From the NCBI RefSeq assembly GCF_001679785.1, contig NZ_CP016289.1:248001-312000 (forward strand): a stretch of 64,000 bases of DNA. The letters run 5' to 3'. Each line of letters begins with the position of its first letter. Within the stretch, counting starts at the first letter, position 1. The stretch is from Rhizobium leguminosarum. Its GTDB lineage: Bacteria; Pseudomonadota; Alphaproteobacteria; Rhizobiales; Rhizobiaceae. A program made the position numbers and the translations under genes. Positions 19,277 through 27,564 of the stretch are shown piece by piece. A model generated the notes under the pieces. It made no database searches. It was not told the DNA's origin and saw only the letters and a list, made by a program, of their open reading frames with translations.

Positions 19277-21802
19277 ATGCATATCAAGCACGAACACGAT
19301 CACCATCACAGTCACACCGATGGCGACGATCATTGCCATTGCGGCCATGAACAGGAGAAGGCTGTAAGCGCCGTGACCCGTGATCCTGTCTGCGGCATGA
19401 CCGTCGATCCACAGGCCGGCAAGCCCTCGCTCGACCGTGACGGCCGCATCTATCATTTCTGCTCCGACGGCTGCCGGACGAAATTTGCGGCTGCGCCTGA
19501 GGATTACATGACCGCGAAGGACCCCGTCTGCGGCATGACCGTCGATCGCTCGACGGCGAAACACTTTCTGAAAGCCGACGGCGAGAAATTCTATTTCTGC
19601 TCGGCCGCCTGCCAAGCGAAGTTCGAAGCCGACCCCGCAGCCTATCGCAACGGCAACCGCCCAGCGGCACAGCCGGCACCCAAGGGTACGCTTTATACCT
19701 GCCCGATGCATCCTGAAGTCGTCAGTGATCGTCCCGGCGACTGCCCGAAATGCGGCATGGCGCTGGAGCCGATGGGCATTCCGCCTGAGGACGAAGGCCC
19801 GAACCCGGAACTCGTCGATTTCATCAGGCGGCTTTGGGTGAGCGCCATTCTTGCCATACCTTTGTTGGCGCTCGGCATGGGGCCGATGCTCGGCCTGCCG
19901 CTCCGGGAAACGATCGGCGAGCCGCAGGCGACCATCATCGAACTCTTACTGGCAACGCCGGTGGTGCTCTGGGCGGCCCTGCCCTTCTTCCGCCGCGCAT
20001 TGGCGTCCCTTGCCAACCGCAGCCCGAATATGTGGACACTGATCGGTCTCGGCGTCGGCACCGCCTATGTCTACAGCGTCGTCGCCACGCTTGCGCCCGG
20101 CATCTTCCCGATGAGCTTTCATGGCCATGGCGCGGCCGTGCCTGTCTATTTCGAGGCGGCCGCCGTCATCGTCGCGCTCGTCTTCGTCGGCCAGGTGCTG
20201 GAATTGAAAGCACGCGAACGCACCGGCTCGGCAATTCGCGCCTTGCTCGACCTTGCGCCGAAGACGGCGCGGCGCCTCGATGACGAGGGTAGCGAGAGTG
20301 ACGTGCCGGTGGACAATATCCAGACTGGTGACCGGCTGCGTGTGCGCCCTGGCGAGCGGGTGCCGGTGGATGGCTCCGTCCTCGAAGGCCAGTCGACCGT
20401 CGACGAATCGATGATATCAGGTGAGCCCCTGCCCCTGGAAAAGTCGAAGGGCGACTCGCTGACCGGCGGCACGATCAACAAGAACGGCACCTTCGTCATG
20501 ACCGCCGAGAAGGTCGGCGCCGACATGGTGCTGTCGCGCATCGTCGACATGGTCGCCAAGGCACAACGCTCGCGGGCTCCGATCCAGGGCGCGGTCGACC
20601 GGGTGTCGGCCGTCTTCGTGCCGGCGGTGGTCGCCGCCGCCGTGCTTGCCTTCCTCGTCTGGGCCGCGATCGGCCCGGAGCCGAGCATGGCCAATGGGCT
20701 GCTTGCCGCCGTTGCCGTTCTCATCATCGCCTGCCCCTGTGCGCTTGGCCTTGCGACGCCGATGTCAATCATGATCGCGACCGGGCGGGGCGCGCAGGAA
20801 GGCGTGCTGATCAAGGACGCCGAAGCACTGGAGCGTTTTTCCAAGGTCGACACGCTGATCGTCGACAAGACCGGCACGCTGACTGAAGGCAAGCCGAAGC
20901 TTACCGATATCGTCGCCTTCGGCGGGGTTAGCGAAAACAGGCTGCTGTCGCTGGCGGCAAGCCTGGAGCGCGGCTCGGAACATCCGCTGGCCGAAGCGAT
21001 CGTTTCCGGTGCCGAGGAGCGTGGTGTCACCTTCGTCGAGGTCACCGGTTTCGAAGCCAAGACCGGCAAGGGCGTTCAGGGCCGTGCCGACGGCACGTCG
21101 GTGGCGCTTGGCAATGCGGCGATGCTTACCGATCTCGGCATTGATCCGGCGGTACTCGCCGAGAAAACCGAAGCCCTGCGCGGTGACGGCAAGACAGTGA
21201 TGTTCGTGGTGTTCGACGGTGCGCTTGCCGGTCTTGTCGCCGTCGCCGACCGAATCAAGCCGACGACAGCAGCCGCCATCAAGGCGCTGCACGACAGCGG
21301 GTTGAAGATCATCATGGCGACAGGCGACAACGAGCGCACGGCACGCGCGGTGGCAAAGAGCCTCGGCATCGACGAGGTGCGCGCCGATGTGCTTCCGGAA
21401 GGCAAGAAGGCGCTGATCGACGAGTTGCGGGCCAACGGCGCCATCATCGCCATGGCCGGTGACGGCGTCAACGACGCGCCGGCGCTTGCCGCCGCCGATG
21501 TCGGCATCGCCATGGGTACCGGCGCCGACGTCGCGATGGAAAGCGCCGGCATCACATTGGTAAAGGGCGATCTGAACGGCATCGTCAGGGCGCGGCGGCT
21601 GGCGGAGGCGACGATGCGAAACATCCGCCAGAACCTCGGCTTCGCCTTCGGCTACAACGCGCTCGGCGTACCGGTCGCGGCCGGCATGCTCTATCCGATC
21701 TTCGGGCTGCTGCTTTCGCCGATGATCGCCGCCGCGGCGATGAGCCTGTCGTCCGTTTCGGTCATATCAAATGCGCTGAGACTGCGCTTTGCAAAACTAT
21801 AG
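19277..21802 (+). CDS. copA: copper-translocating P-type ATPase with two YHS domains
   Basis: An 841-aa P1B-ATPase that exports Cu(I). The ATG at 19277 follows AGGAG and opens with a histidine-rich tail (residues 2-27). Two YHS metal-binding units follow (DPVCGMTVD at about 36 and 87, each with a downstream FCS..C pair), then a heavy-metal-binding domain (YTCPMHPEV...CPKCGMAL). The ATPase core has the transport motif [10 protein letters not shown] (near 485), phosphorylation site DKTGTLTEG (near 530) and [10 protein letters not shown]. Having three kinds of amino-terminal metal site and no classical CxxC ferredoxin-fold domain is notable. It is followed after 9 bases by its MerR regulator. 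Confidence 0.93.
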   Translation: MHIKHEHDHHHSHTDGDDHCHCGHEQEKAVSAVTRDPVCGMTVDPQAGKPSLDRDGRIYHFCSDGCRTKFAAAPEDYMTAKDPVCGMTVDRSTAKHFLKADGEKFYFCSAACQAKFEADPAAYRNGNRPAAQPAPKGTLYTCPMHPEVVSDRPGDCPKCGMALEPMGIPPEDEGPNPELVDFIRRLWVSAILAIPLLALGMGPMLGLPLRETIGEPQATIIELLLATPVVLWAALPFFRRALASLANRSPNMWTLIGLGVGTAYVYSVVATLAPGIFPMSFHGHGAAVPVYFEAAAVIVALVFVGQVLELKARERTGSAIRALLDLAPKTARRLDDEGSESDVPVDNIQTGDRLRVRPGERVPVDGSVLEGQSTVDESMISGEPLPLEKSKGDSLTGGTINKNGTFVMTAEKVGADMVLSRIVDMVAKAQRSRAPIQGAVDRVSAVFVPAVVAAAVLAFLVWAAIGPEPSMANGLLAAVAVLIIACPCALGLATPMSIMIATGRGAQEGVLIKDAEALERFSKVDTLIVDKTGTLTEGKPKLTDIVAFGGVSENRLLSLAASLERGSEHPLAEAIVSGAEERGVTFVEVTGFEAKTGKGVQGRADGTSVALGNAAMLTDLGIDPAVLAEKTEALRGDGKTVMFVVFDGALAGLVAVADRIKPTTAAAIKALHDSGLKIIMATGDNERTARAVAKSLGIDEVRADVLPEGKKALIDELRANGAIIAMAGDGVNDAPALAAADVGIAMGTGADVAMESAGITLVKGDLNGIVRARRLAEATMRNIRQNLGFAFGYNALGVPVAAGMLYPIFGLLLSPMIAAAAMSLSSVSVISNALRLRFAKL

Positions 21803-21811
21803 GAGATGGCG

Positions 21812-22201
21812 ATGAATATCGGCGAAGCATCGGAACGGTCCGGCCTGCCTTCCAAGACCATCCGCTACTACGAGGATATCGGCCTCATCCGCCCCGAAAA
21901 GGGCGGAAACGGCTATCGCGACTATGCCGCGACCGACATCCACAAGCTGCGCTTCCTGCAGCGCGCGCGCGGCCTCGGCTTTTCCGTCGAGGAATGCCGG
22001 CAATTGCTGGCGCTCTACGAGGACAAGGACCGGGCGAGCGCCGACGTCAAGGATATTGCTGAGACCAAACTTGCCGAGATCGACCGCAAGATCCGCGAAC
22101 TGACGGAACTGCGCCGGACGCTGGAGCATCTCGTGCATGCCTGCCACGGCAACGACAGGCCGGACTGTCCGATCCTCGAAGAGCTTTCGGACGGCAGCTG
22201 A
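21812..22201 (+). CDS. cueR: MerR-family copper-responsive regulator (CueR/HmrR type)
   Basis: A 129-aa activator. The start at 21812 is chosen over 21806 because AGGAG (21801-21805) then has a 6-base spacing. The MerR winged helix is at residues 1-70 (MNIGEASERSGLPSKTIRYYE), followed by the dimerisation helix and the two effector cysteines in ACHGNDRPDCPI, the spacing found in CueR-type Cu(I) sensors. It forms an operon with the ATPase and should act on the 19-bp-spacer promoter upstream of it. Confidence 0.9.
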   Translation: MNIGEASERSGLPSKTIRYYEDIGLIRPEKGGNGYRDYAATDIHKLRFLQRARGLGFSVEECRQLLALYEDKDRASADVKDIAETKLAEIDRKIRELTELRRTLEHLVHACHGNDRPDCPILEELSDGS

Positions 22202-22244
22202 CTATTCCGGGAGAGCAGGCGTCGCGTTTCAGGCGAGACCTGCC

Positions 22245-22553
22245 TCAGGAAAGCTGAGGCATGTTCTGGTTGGCGGCCTTCGAGGATTGAGGTTGCTCGT
22301 CAGGCCCCTCATCTTCGCTGTCGTCCAGTACGCCGTCATCCAACCGATGCTTGATCGCGAGCGCATAGATCACGTCGAGAATATTGCGGTCCTTCAGGTG
22401 AGAATCGGTCAGGGCGAGAAGCGAGGCCCGAACGATCTTCCTGCTGGTGGCCTTCGGACAACGCGCCTTGACGAAATCGTAGAGCGCCTGATCGGTCAGC
22501 CCTTCCATGGCGCCGTCCACGAGAGCTTCGTAGACCCGCTTCTTTTCCTTCAT
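22245..22553 (-). CDS. conserved small protein of unknown function
   Basis: A 102-aa, mostly helical, charged protein. The ATG at 22553 is preferred because GGAGGGG lies 9 bases upstream. The first 75 residues (EALVDGAMEGLTDQALYDFV and following) look like one compact helical domain; the tail is acidic and glutamine/serine-rich and probably disordered. It is divergent from an ECF sigma gene, so a link to that stress regulon is possible but unproven. I do not recognise the family. Confidence 0.6.
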   Translation of the reverse strand: MKEKKRVYEALVDGAMEGLTDQALYDFVKARCPKATSRKIVRASLLALTDSHLKDRNILDVIYALAIKHRLDDGVLDDSEDEGPDEQPQSSKAANQNMPQLS

Positions 22554-22704
22554 TCTTTCTATTCCCCTCCAAATCAGCGGCGCCATGATCTGTCATGTAA
22601 TTGTCATAAACAATCGCGGATTTAAGGCGCCCGTCCGCTGGAGAGGGATATTTGAGATGATCCGGCGACGGTTTGGGCCCGGCATGATTTTTTTACGCCC
22701 GCTG

Positions 22705-22730
22705 GGAATAATATCCGCCGGATTTTCGTA
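22705..22730 (+). promoter_or_regulatory. candidate ECF autoregulatory promoter
   Basis: GGAAT (22705-22709), 17 bases and CGTA (22727-22730) precede the ECF sigma gene. The spacing suits an ECF-type promoter. The -10 would end only 10 bases before the ATG at 22740, implying a very short or absent leader. Confidence 0.35.
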
Positions 22731-22739
22731 TACTCAATC

Positions 22740-23279
22740 ATGGAACGCAAAGATCGCCCCTTTGATGTCATTGGACAGCTTGCAGCGCTGCGGCGCTACG
22801 CTCGCTCGCTGGTGCGCAATTCGGACGAGGCGGAGGATCTGGTGCATGATGCGCTGGTGCGCGCCTTCGAGAAGCGGAAAAGCTTCCGCAGCGGCGGCAA
22901 CCTGCGCACCTGGCTGCTCTCCATCCTGCACAATGCCCATATCGATCGTCTTCGCCAGAACCGGTCGCTGACGCGCCGCCACGACGAGGCGGCTGTCGAA
23001 GCCGAGCAGTCGCTGCCGGCCGGCCAGGAGCATGCCGTGCGCCTTCAGCAGGTGCGCGACGCCTTCTTCGACCTGCCGGAGGAACAGCGCGAAGCGCTGC
23101 ACCTCGTCGCGATCGAAGACCTTTCCTACCAGGAGGCCGCCCAGGCGCTTGGCATTCCTGTGGGGACGCTGATGTCGCGCATCTCCCGCGCCCGCGCTCA
23201 ACTGCGCGAATTCGAGGAGAAGACGCCGCGGGTTTCGCATCTAAGAATAATCGGAGGGAACGGCAATGAAAGCAGTTGA
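22740..23279 (+). CDS. ECF-family RNA polymerase sigma factor
   Basis: A 179-aa sigma-70 member with only regions 2 and 4. Region 2 is at about residues 12-80 (ARSLVRNSDEAEDLVHDALVRAF, then NLRTWLLSILHNAHIDRLRQ). Region 4 is at about 105-160 (FFDLPEEQREALHLVAIEDLSYQEAAQALGIPVGTLMSRISRAR). It overlaps the next gene, a putative anti-sigma factor, by 14 bases, so the two are translationally coupled. R. etli has an ECF gene of this kind (rpoE4) that I recall being plasmid-borne and linked to oxidative, saline and osmotic stress; orthology was not tested. Confidence 0.9.
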   Translation: MERKDRPFDVIGQLAALRRYARSLVRNSDEAEDLVHDALVRAFEKRKSFRSGGNLRTWLLSILHNAHIDRLRQNRSLTRRHDEAAVEAEQSLPAGQEHAVRLQQVRDAFFDLPEEQREALHLVAIEDLSYQEAAQALGIPVGTLMSRISRARAQLREFEEKTPRVSHLRIIGGNGNESS

Positions 23280-24033
23280 TCCGATCATCGATGCCGATCT
23301 CGACGCCTATGTGGATGGCGAGTTGGATGTCGCCCGTCGCATCCAGGTGGAATCCTATCTTTCCGAGAATCCGGCGATCGCCGCCAAGGTCATGGCCGAC
23401 CTCAGCATCAAGGGTGAACTGCGTCTGGCGCTTGCCGGCGAAAGTGCCTTCGGCCGCCCCGAGACCCGCGATGCCGCTCGCCGGCTGGAACGTGGCCTTT
23501 CCTATGGCCGCATCTTCCATTCCTTGCAGCGCGTTGCCGCCGTCGGCATTCTGATCGCCGCCGGCTGGGTCGCGCACAACTCCTTCGGCGCCTTCTCGGC
23601 GACCGAGGTGGTGGCATCGGTTCCGGCACCCGCCTATGTCGAGGATGCCGTCCGCGCCTATCAGACCGCGGCCTTGCGCCAATCGATGCCTCCGCAGACG
23701 CCGGCCACCTATAGCCCCGACGATATTCGCGCCGCCACGGCGATCGTGATGCCCGAACTGCCCAGGGATTGGAAGGTCGCCGACGTGCAGATCTTCCCGT
23801 CCGAATTCGGCCCCAGCGTCGAGATGGCGATCGAACAACCGGATGGAAAGCAACTGTCGCTTTTCGCCGTCCGTCCGGGCGCCTTCGAGGTCAAGCCGGT
23901 CAGTCATCTCACGCTGGAAAAAGCGGAAGCCGCCTATTGGCAGATCGGCGAGGTCGCTTATGCGCTGATCGCCGACGATAGCGGTCTCAATCTCGACCAG
24001 GCGGCCGAAAGGCTCGCCCGCTCGCTCTATTAA
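23266..24033 (+). CDS. putative membrane anti-sigma factor
   Basis: A 255-aa protein. It begins with an anti-sigma-like N-terminal segment (DADLDAYVDGELDVARRIQVESYL). A single hydrophobic span follows at about residues 88-105 (VAAVGILIAAGWVAHNSFG), then a periplasmic domain of about 145 residues. No cysteine is visible, so it is not a zinc (ZAS) type redox sensor. It overlaps and follows the ECF sigma gene, and should hold that factor inactive at the membrane until a stress signal. The role is inferred from operon and topology. Confidence 0.78.
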   Translation: MKAVDPIIDADLDAYVDGELDVARRIQVESYLSENPAIAAKVMADLSIKGELRLALAGESAFGRPETRDAARRLERGLSYGRIFHSLQRVAAVGILIAAGWVAHNSFGAFSATEVVASVPAPAYVEDAVRAYQTAALRQSMPPQTPATYSPDDIRAATAIVMPELPRDWKVADVQIFPSEFGPSVEMAIEQPDGKQLSLFAVRPGAFEVKPVSHLTLEKAEAAYWQIGEVAYALIADDSGLNLDQAAERLARSLY

Positions 24034-24053
24034 TTCAAACCGAGGAGATCAGC

Positions 24054-24764
24054 ATGAACCCGATCAATTCCCGCTACGGCGCCGTCGCCGGCTCCCAAGC
24101 CCTCTTCGACGAGGGCCTGCGCCAGCACATGCTGCGCGTCTACAACTATATGGCTCTCGGCCTCGTCATCACGGGCCTAGTGGCCTTTGTCGTCGGCTCG
24201 ACGCCGGCACTTTACGTCCCGATCTTCGGCTCGCCGCTGAAGTGGGTGGTGATGCTTGCCCCGCTCGCCTTCGTCTTCTTCTTCTCGTTCAAGATCCAGA
24301 CGATGTCGGCCGGCACCGCTCAGATCACCTTCTGGGCCTTCTGCGCTGTGATGGGCCTGTCGCTCGCTTCCGTCTTCCTGGTCTTCACCGGGGCGAGCAT
24401 CGCGCGGACCTTCTTCATCACCGCGACGATGTTCGGCGCTACCAGCCTCTACGGCTATGCGACGAAGCGTGATCTCTCGCGCATGGGCTCGTTCCTGATG
24501 ATGGGCCTCTTCGGCGTCATCATCGCCGCTGTCGTCAACATCTTCCTGGGTTCGAGCGCCCTGCAGTTCGCGATCTCGGTGATCGGCATCGTCGTCTTCG
24601 TCGGTCTCACCGCCTACGACACGCAGAACATCAAGGAACAGTATTCGGAAAACTACGATCAGGAATCGAACCAGAAGCTCGCCGTCTTCGGTGCGCTCTC
24701 GCTCTACCTGAACTTCGTCAACATCTTCCAGCTTCTGCTCAACTTCACCGGCGAGCGGGAATAG
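24054..24764 (+). CDS. Bax inhibitor-1 / YccA family membrane protein
   Basis: A 236-aa inner-membrane protein with seven hydrophobic segments starting near residue 33. The family hallmark is the late segment GLTAYDTQNIKEQYSE (about 190-205), where the aspartates form the proposed calcium/pH switch, followed by the last span with SLYLNFVNIFQLLL. Bacterial members behave as calcium leak channels or modulate FtsH. It follows the anti-sigma gene by 20 bases, with GGAG just upstream, so it may be the last gene of the stress operon. A strong terminator follows. Confidence 0.9.
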   Translation: MNPINSRYGAVAGSQALFDEGLRQHMLRVYNYMALGLVITGLVAFVVGSTPALYVPIFGSPLKWVVMLAPLAFVFFFSFKIQTMSAGTAQITFWAFCAVMGLSLASVFLVFTGASIARTFFITATMFGATSLYGYATKRDLSRMGSFLMMGLFGVIIAAVVNIFLGSSALQFAISVIGIVVFVGLTAYDTQNIKEQYSENYDQESNQKLAVFGALSLYLNFVNIFQLLLNFTGERE

Positions 24765-24851
24765 GACTGCGCTTCTGGGGGCAAAGGAAGCGCAAGAGCG
24801 CCTGGTCTGCAGTCTGTGACAGGATGGCGGACTGGGTGCTCACCTAAAAGG

Positions 24852-24879
24852 AAACGGCCGGGCCAACGCCCGGCCGTTT
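24852..24879. terminator. bidirectional rho-independent terminator
   Basis: A perfect 12-bp stem (24852-24863 with 24868-24879) around a CAAC loop has AAA on one side and TTTT on the other. It can stop both the BI-1 operon and the convergent DUF1612 gene, whose stop is 5 bases further on. Confidence 0.85.
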
Positions 24880-24884
24880 TCGTT

Positions 24885-26015
24885 TCAGATGATACCCCAG
24901 GCGCGGTAGCGACCCCGGCCGGTGATCTCACGAATGCCGATCTCATTGACGAGGTTCAGCGCACCGCGCGGTGTGATGCGCAGATGACGGGCGATCATCG
25001 CCGCCGAGACCATTGGCCGCGACAGGACGAAATCGGCAAGTTCCGGCAGGCTGCTGTTCGAACGGCGGCCACGGAAGCGCAGCTCCATTTGCGTGCGCGC
25101 CAAGGTCAAGCGGTCGATTTCCTTGAGGCCGGCCACAGCGCCCAGGTGCATCGCCTCCAGAAAGGCTTGTAGCCGCGTGACGCGATCGCGTGCTCGACGA
25201 CGCTCATGGCGCACCAGCTTCAGCCCGCCGTAAAAAGAAAACAGATGCGAGGCGACCTTGCCGCGGGCGCGTAGATGGCTTGCGACCAGAAGACCGCCCA
25301 GCCAGTGCTGCCGCCGCAACGGCTCGATCCTTTCCCAGGCTTCGAAGAGGATGATGGCGCCGAGAACCGGCGGCAAGCTATCGGCCAATGGCTGGACGCT
25401 TCGCCACTCCGCAAGCCGCTGTTCCTCGTCCCACTCGTCGTCACCGAGCAATCCGAGAGGATCCTCGTTGCGCCTTGCCAGGCTAAGGGCAGCCGTCTCG
25501 CTTGGCGGCGTTTTCCCCGTATGGATATCGAGCAGCTTCTGCGAGCGGGCAAGAAGCGCATCGATCTCCGCCATCTCGGCAGCGAGCGGGCCGCTCTCAT
25601 CCTCGCCTTCCTCGTCGGTCTCGACCGGAACTGCGGGGCTCTTCGCGTCCGGCACCCCCTCCCCTTCCCCGGTGGTCGCAGTCAGCGTCGCAAGACCCGA
25701 GACGCCGAGTGCCCAGGAGGGTTCGCCTGTCCAGATGCGCCGACGTGCCCGCAGCACCGAATGGGCGATCGTCAGTTCGTGGGTGGGAGCGCGGCTATCC
25801 ATATGCGCATCATGCAAAACGAGATCCTCGACATGCACGAGTTCGCCGGCCACCCAGAGCGCGCCGGCGGCGTCGAAGAAATGGCTGCGTTCGGCAAATC
25901 CCTCGCCGACCGGCGAGCGCAATACCCGCTCGTCCAGCCGCGCCACCGCATCCTCCGCCGCGGCAAGGGCTGGAAGCAGGGTTTGAAGCATCGTGCCGTC
26001 AATATCGTAGCGCAT
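24885..26015 (-). CDS. DUF1612 / helix-turn-helix protein next to repC
   Basis: A 376-aa protein of a type I associate with rhizobial plasmids: an N-terminal and central DUF1612 region (about 20-300) and a C-terminal helix-turn-helix segment (about 315-375, MVSAAMIARHLRITPRGALNLVNEIGIREITGRGRYRAW). The middle holds an acidic, low-complexity insert (VETDEEGEDESGP). It lies 180 bp beyond repC in the same direction. Such genes accumulate on symbiotic plasmids and are often called 'HTH DNA-binding'. A role in replicon maintenance or regulation is possible, but nothing in the sequence proves it. Confidence 0.75.
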   Translation of the reverse strand: MRYDIDGTMLQTLLPALAAAEDAVARLDERVLRSPVGEGFAERSHFFDAAGALWVAGELVHVEDLVLHDAHMDSRAPTHELTIAHSVLRARRRIWTGEPSWALGVSGLATLTATTGEGEGVPDAKSPAVPVETDEEGEDESGPLAAEMAEIDALLARSQKLLDIHTGKTPPSETAALSLARRNEDPLGLLGDDEWDEEQRLAEWRSVQPLADSLPPVLGAIILFEAWERIEPLRRQHWLGGLLVASHLRARGKVASHLFSFYGGLKLVRHERRRARDRVTRLQAFLEAMHLGAVAGLKEIDRLTLARTQMELRFRGRRSNSSLPELADFVLSRPMVSAAMIARHLRITPRGALNLVNEIGIREITGRGRYRAWGII

Positions 26016-26195
26016 TGTTAAGCTTTACGGTTTTCCACAAATGGAAGCAAAAGACGTGTTTCCTTCCGCCATGTATGACATGGTTAACAGCGTTTTTCAA
26101 CAAAACTAGGGAAATGGAAGCCGTTAACCTGGCTGATCGATCGGCCGCATATGCTTCTACCCGTCGCAGCTGGCGCGAAGCTTTTTCATAGCCGC
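26016..26195. other. gap between repC and the DUF1612 gene
   Basis: 180 bp without a gene. TTTTCCACA at 26032-26040 differs by one base from the DnaA box TTATCCACA, and the flanking sequence is AT-rich compared with the neighbours. This is suggestive only: in the repABC family the origin is known to lie inside repC. Confidence 0.3.
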
Positions 26196-27410
26196 TCATC
26201 CGGTTTTCCTCGCCGTCGGACCATTTGCCCGCATCAGCGCCATCAGCATCGGTCCGAGCGAGAATTCGCCGCGCTCCGCCCGCCGCGTCAGGTCACGCAG
26301 GTAGCCGCCGGCCGAGTTGATATGTCCGCCCCTTTCCAGGATACAGGCGATCACCGTGGCGGCGTTTTCCGGCCCCATGACATCGCAGGCCAGCTGATAG
26401 GCGCTGGGGCTGACGCCAAGAGTGGAACGGACGATGACGGCCGCGGCCATCAGATCGCGCCAGCTGCCAATGCCGCCACCCGGGCCGTAAGCGATGATCT
26501 CAGGGCAGGCCTGCAGCACCATGGCGAGCGGGAAGGATTTCGGCGGCTCGCGCCAAGGCCGCGGCTCTTCGTCCGGCTTTGCGCCCTGCTTCGTTTCGAA
26601 GCTTGGTTCAAATTCAGATATAGGGTGTGGGTTTGAATTATGTATGTGCCGACCGTTTTGGTTATCATTGGCGTCTGTTTTTTCTGTTTTCGACTTCGAT
26701 TCCAGCGTTTTGACGATCAATTCCCGGAACGCTTCGAGATCGCCCAGCAGGCTTTCCATCTCCGCGGCCGACGGGCGGCGCGGCAGGCTTGTGGAAAGCA
26801 GATTGAAATGCTTCTGCATCTCGATCCATTCGCCGGCAATTTCCTCTTCCAGCGCGATCTCGATGAGCTTGGTGATGTCACGCCGGCAAAGTGTCAGGCG
26901 CTCTCTCAGGCGCTTCCATTCGAGCTTGGCGGCCATCACCTGAGCCGCCTGCGCCTCGATCTCGTGGGCGCGCACCAGGAGCGGCGCCAGGCTGAAGCCA
27001 AATGCCTCTCCAAGCCCGCCCTCGCCGTTGCGCCGGGCAAAACGCTTCCCGTTCGGGCTATCCCGGCGGATGATCAGACCGGCTTCCACCAGCATCGCCA
27101 GGTTCCGCCGCAACGTCGTGCCGGCCATGCCATGCGTGCGCAACGACAGCTGCTCGTTCGAGGGAAAGACGACGAAACCGTTGGCCTCGGCAATCTCGTT
27201 CTTCGGATAGAAGGTCAACAGCGCGTTGAGAACAGCCAGGGCACGGTCGGATACGCCGACCATGTCCTTTGCCTCGCAGAGCGCGCGAAATATCTTCCAC
27301 TTATCGACCGATGCGTCCGGATCGACCTTGCTGGCGCTTTCCTGGCTTGCCAGCATGCCAAGCGTCATCGATCGCCGCCCAAAGGGCGTCGATACATATT
27401 GAGGCTCCAT
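26196..27410 (-). CDS. repC: replication initiator RepC
   Basis: A 404-aa RepC. The ATG at 27410 gives MEPQYVSTPFGRRSMTLGML, matching the conserved RepC opening; an in-frame GTG lies three codons upstream. The winged-helix DNA-binding half (KWKIFRALCEAKD, FVVFPSNEQLSLRTHGMAGTTLRRNLA) is followed by a variable centre and a conserved C-terminal helix-turn-helix-like region (SPSAYQLACDVMGPENAATVIACILERGG). In this family RepC is the only protein essential for replication, and the origin lies within its own coding sequence. It is separated from repB by a 154-bp gap that carries the putative ctRNA. Confidence 0.95.
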   Translation of the reverse strand: MEPQYVSTPFGRRSMTLGMLASQESASKVDPDASVDKWKIFRALCEAKDMVGVSDRALAVLNALLTFYPKNEIAEANGFVVFPSNEQLSLRTHGMAGTTLRRNLAMLVEAGLIIRRDSPNGKRFARRNGEGGLGEAFGFSLAPLLVRAHEIEAQAAQVMAAKLEWKRLRERLTLCRRDITKLIEIALEEEIAGEWIEMQKHFNLLSTSLPRRPSAAEMESLLGDLEAFRELIVKTLESKSKTEKTDANDNQNGRHIHNSNPHPISEFEPSFETKQGAKPDEEPRPWREPPKSFPLAMVLQACPEIIAYGPGGGIGSWRDLMAAAVIVRSTLGVSPSAYQLACDVMGPENAATVIACILERGGHINSAGGYLRDLTRRAERGEFSLGPMLMALMRANGPTARKTG

Positions 27411-27469
27411 GTCCCTCACCTTTTCTCAAGGCAAAAGAAAGCTACCACCCAAAAGGATGCCGAAGACGC

Positions 27470-27498
27470 TTGACAGTGATTCGAGGAAGTGCGATTCT
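27470..27498 (+). promoter_or_regulatory. promoter of the repABC antisense RNA
   Basis: TTGACA (27470-27475), a 17-base spacer and GATTCT (27493-27498) form a strong sigma-70-like promoter on the strand opposite to repABC, in the repB-repC gap. This is where the ctRNA promoter sits in characterised replicons. Confidence 0.7.
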
Positions 27499-27504
27499 CA
27501 GATT

Positions 27505-27554
27505 GTCCAGATATGAGAAAGGCTTCCGCGACGGCAACGTTCGGAGGCTTTTTT
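27505..27554 (+). ncRNA. antisense counter-transcribed RNA (ctRNA / incA type) controlling repC
   Basis: An RNA of about 50 nt is predicted on the strand opposite to repABC. It would start near 27505, 7 bases after the -10, and end in a hairpin (GGCTTCCG at 27521-27528 with CGGAGGCT at 27542-27549, two GU pairs) followed by six T. In known repABC plasmids a 50-60 nt ctRNA from this gap pairs with the repABC leader and represses repC, setting copy number and incompatibility. The identification rests on position, promoter and terminator; exact ends are estimates. Confidence 0.7.
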
Positions 27555-27564
27555 CTTTTGCGGC

